Source: Candidatus Altimarinota bacterium (GTDB lineage: Bacteria; Patescibacteriota; Gracilibacteria; UBA4473). From it: DNA of 6,933 bases. Under the pieces are notes generated by a model. That model had not been told where the DNA came from. It did no database searches and was given only the letters and a program-made list of their open reading frames with translations. Positions 5,718 to 6,933 of this stretch are shown piece by piece (positions within the stretch are counted from its first letter, which is position 1; each line of letters begins with the position of its first letter). The stretch covers positions 1 to 6,933 of the forward strand of contig JAGYLK010000196.1 of assembly GCA_018401175.1 (NCBI GenBank), read 5' to 3'. A program made the position numbers and the translations under genes.

Positions 5718-5746
5718 TTGAGAAAAAACCCTTTTTACGGTATACT
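5718..5746 (+). promoter_or_regulatory. Promoter of the triple-module membrane protein, giving a leaderless mRNA
   Basis: TTGAGA (5718-5723) is followed after exactly 17 bases by TATACT (5741-5746); each box has one mismatch. Seven bases then separate the -10 box from the ATG at 5754, so the transcript should begin on or next to the start codon. This also excludes the TTG at 5718 as a start, since it is part of the -35. The -35 lies six bases from the -35 of the divergent 78-aa gene promoter. Confidence 0.65.
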
Positions 5747-5753
5747 CTTGGGA

Positions 5754-6890
5754 ATGAAAAAAATATTTTGGACTCTTGGTCTCATAATTCTGATGTTGGG
5801 TGCAACGGCTCATGCGGAAGATAACATCCCCATGCTCAAAGCACAGAACGAGGAATTGAGGGCATTAAAGGCACAGGAGACGATGAACGAAATATGTAAT
5901 TCTTCAATTCAGAAGACAAAGTCATATGCGCAATCCCTCGTTCACCAAATCGCAGCAATAGACGCATTAAATGAGGGACAGCAAAACCTTGCAAATGATC
6001 TTTGGGAAGAAGCGGAAACAAATTTCAAACGTGTCGGGAAAGAGGCGCAAACCGCAACGGGTCTTTGTCTCGAAACAAAACAATTAAAGTTGTCTGAAGA
6101 AAATTACGATACGGCTTTTACCGAAAACGTAATTATGCGGATAGGAGACCACCTTCAGTCGACAAACGAGAACCGACTCAAAACACTCTTTCGCGGAGAT
6201 TTAATTCGAATGATCAACCGTGTGCTCGGGGCAATCGCAATCCTCTTCATTGTGATTCTTGGTATCAAATACATCATGTCTTTGGGAAATGATGAAAAAT
6301 TAAGAAATTACAAAACTCAATTTGCATGGCTCGTTCTCGGACTTGCTGTTATTTCACTCGCTGAATTCGTGGGATTTGAGCTTCTCGATCCTTCTGGCGG
6401 AAATGATATTTTGGGAGGAGAAACCCAAGCGAAATTTCATGAAAAGGCTCTCGATGTCATTCGCTTCTTTGAATATGCAGCTGGGGCATTCATGCTTCTC
6501 AATGCTGTTCTTGCGGGATATCATTTGATCATGAGTGGAGAAAAAGAAGAGACGATTTCTCAGGAGAAAAAATTTTTACAATCGTTGCTGCTTGGTTCTG
6601 CTCTTATCTTGATGGCGGAAATCATCGTTCGCGTTTTGTCGTTTCAAGATTCTCCGGAAAGAACCACTGAAATCCTCGTAATGGAAGTTGCCGGAATTGT
6701 GAATTTCACGCTTTCATTTGTAGCAATTTTGGCAATGGCCATGCTCGTTCTTTCGAGTCTATACTTTGTGATCAGCTTCGGTGATGAAGATCAGACAACC
6801 CGTGCCAAACGAATGGTAAAGACAAGTCTTGTTGGTGTTATCATTGCTTCGGCAAGCTATGTTCTCGTTCGATTTTTGATTCCTATGTAA
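5754..6890 (+). CDS. Secreted/membrane protein with three tandem T4SS-pilin-like two-helix modules (378 aa)
   Basis: An N-terminal signal peptide (MKKIFWTLG onward, probable cleavage after the AHA at 19-21) leads into an extracytoplasmic helical, coiled-coil-prone domain (about 25-145) with cysteines 48 and 105 that could form a disulfide. Three similar membrane hairpins follow: about 150-208, 233-297 and 310-376. Each is a hydrophobic helix, a short charged turn (IKYIMSLGNDEK; YHLIMSGEKEE; LYFVISFGDEDQ), a Lys-containing amphipathic stretch and a second hydrophobic helix. This is the pattern of single-module pilin-like subunits (T4SS_pilin, TrbC/VirB2-like) common in Patescibacteria, here repeated in one chain. 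A role in an envelope channel or secretion apparatus is inference. The start is ATG 5754, set by the signal peptide and the promoter. The next gene overlaps by one base (TAATG). Confidence 0.75.
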   Translation: MKKIFWTLGLIILMLGATAHAEDNIPMLKAQNEELRALKAQETMNEICNSSIQKTKSYAQSLVHQIAAIDALNEGQQNLANDLWEEAETNFKRVGKEAQTATGLCLETKQLKLSEENYDTAFTENVIMRIGDHLQSTNENRLKTLFRGDLIRMINRVLGAIAILFIVILGIKYIMSLGNDEKLRNYKTQFAWLVLGLAVISLAEFVGFELLDPSGGNDILGGETQAKFHEKALDVIRFFEYAAGAFMLLNAVLAGYHLIMSGEKEETISQEKKFLQSLLLGSALILMAEIIVRVLSFQDSPERTTEILVMEVAGIVNFTLSFVAILAMAMLVLSSLYFVISFGDEDQTTRAKRMVKTSLVGVIIASASYVLVRFLIPM

Positions 6891-6933
6891 TGTTCAAAAA
6901 AATAAGTTGGCTTCTTCTCGCGATGATTCCGTT
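6890..6933 (+). CDS. Partial CDS starting with a signal peptide or membrane anchor, cut by window end
   Basis: ATG 6890-6892 shares its A with the preceding TAA stop (TAATG), a standard translational-coupling arrangement. The visible residues MFKKISWLLLAMIP have the basic-then-hydrophobic pattern of a signal peptide or N-anchor, like the start of the preceding protein. Only 14 codons are in the window, so the product is unknown. It is presumably another envelope protein of the same operon. Confidence 0.6.
   Translation, partial: MFKKISWLLLAMIP

Noticed and set aside
1..6933. CRISPR array, insertion sequence, toxin-antitoxin or phage module
   Set aside because: No regularly spaced repeats, transposase or integrase motifs, or terminal inverted repeats were seen; the small genes lack recognisable toxin or antitoxin features.

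Overview
The window reads as an AT-rich bacterial chromosome segment using the standard code: UGA ends two genes, and no long reading frame has an internal UGA. Several features suggest a Candidate Phyla Radiation (Patescibacteria) genome, perhaps a Peregrinibacteria-like lineage. These are a TrmB-type regulator of the kind frequent in that group, a membrane protein built from T4SS-pilin-like two-helix modules, a DnaG with a degenerate zinc finger, several small orphan proteins and no recognisable Shine-Dalgarno motif before any start codon. The lineage is an inference from family impressions, not from a marker gene.

Layout: (1) 1-288 has no long gene. It holds back-to-back promoter-like sites sharing one -35 region (34-82), a structured stretch and a strong intrinsic terminator (245-274) only 15 bases before a 117-aa orphan gene (289-642). 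(2) A leftward sodium:solute symporter (644-2035) and a rightward TrmB-like regulator (2141-2893) are divergent across a shared promoter/dyad region, the classic arrangement of a transporter with its regulator. (3) dnaG primase (2896-4590, leftward) is convergent with the regulator and divergent from an 88-aa orphan gene (4672-4938) that ends in its own terminator. (4) 4993-5225 shows nothing recognisable. (5) A leftward unit carries a 78-aa membrane protein, then tRNA-Ala(UGC), then tRNA-Lys(UUU). (6) A rightward unit starts with a 378-aa secreted/membrane protein carrying three tandem pilin-like modules. It is coupled through TAATG to a second signal-peptide gene cut by the window edge.

The most interesting points are the triple pilin-like architecture and its probable leaderless mRNA (-10 box seven bases before the ATG), the DnaG zinc-binding domain in which all four ligands appear replaced, the possible leader or small RNA at 88-274, and the transporter/regulator control region. 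I found no insertion sequence, CRISPR array, toxin-antitoxin pair or phage gene. Nothing here amounts to a clearly new defence or mobile system.
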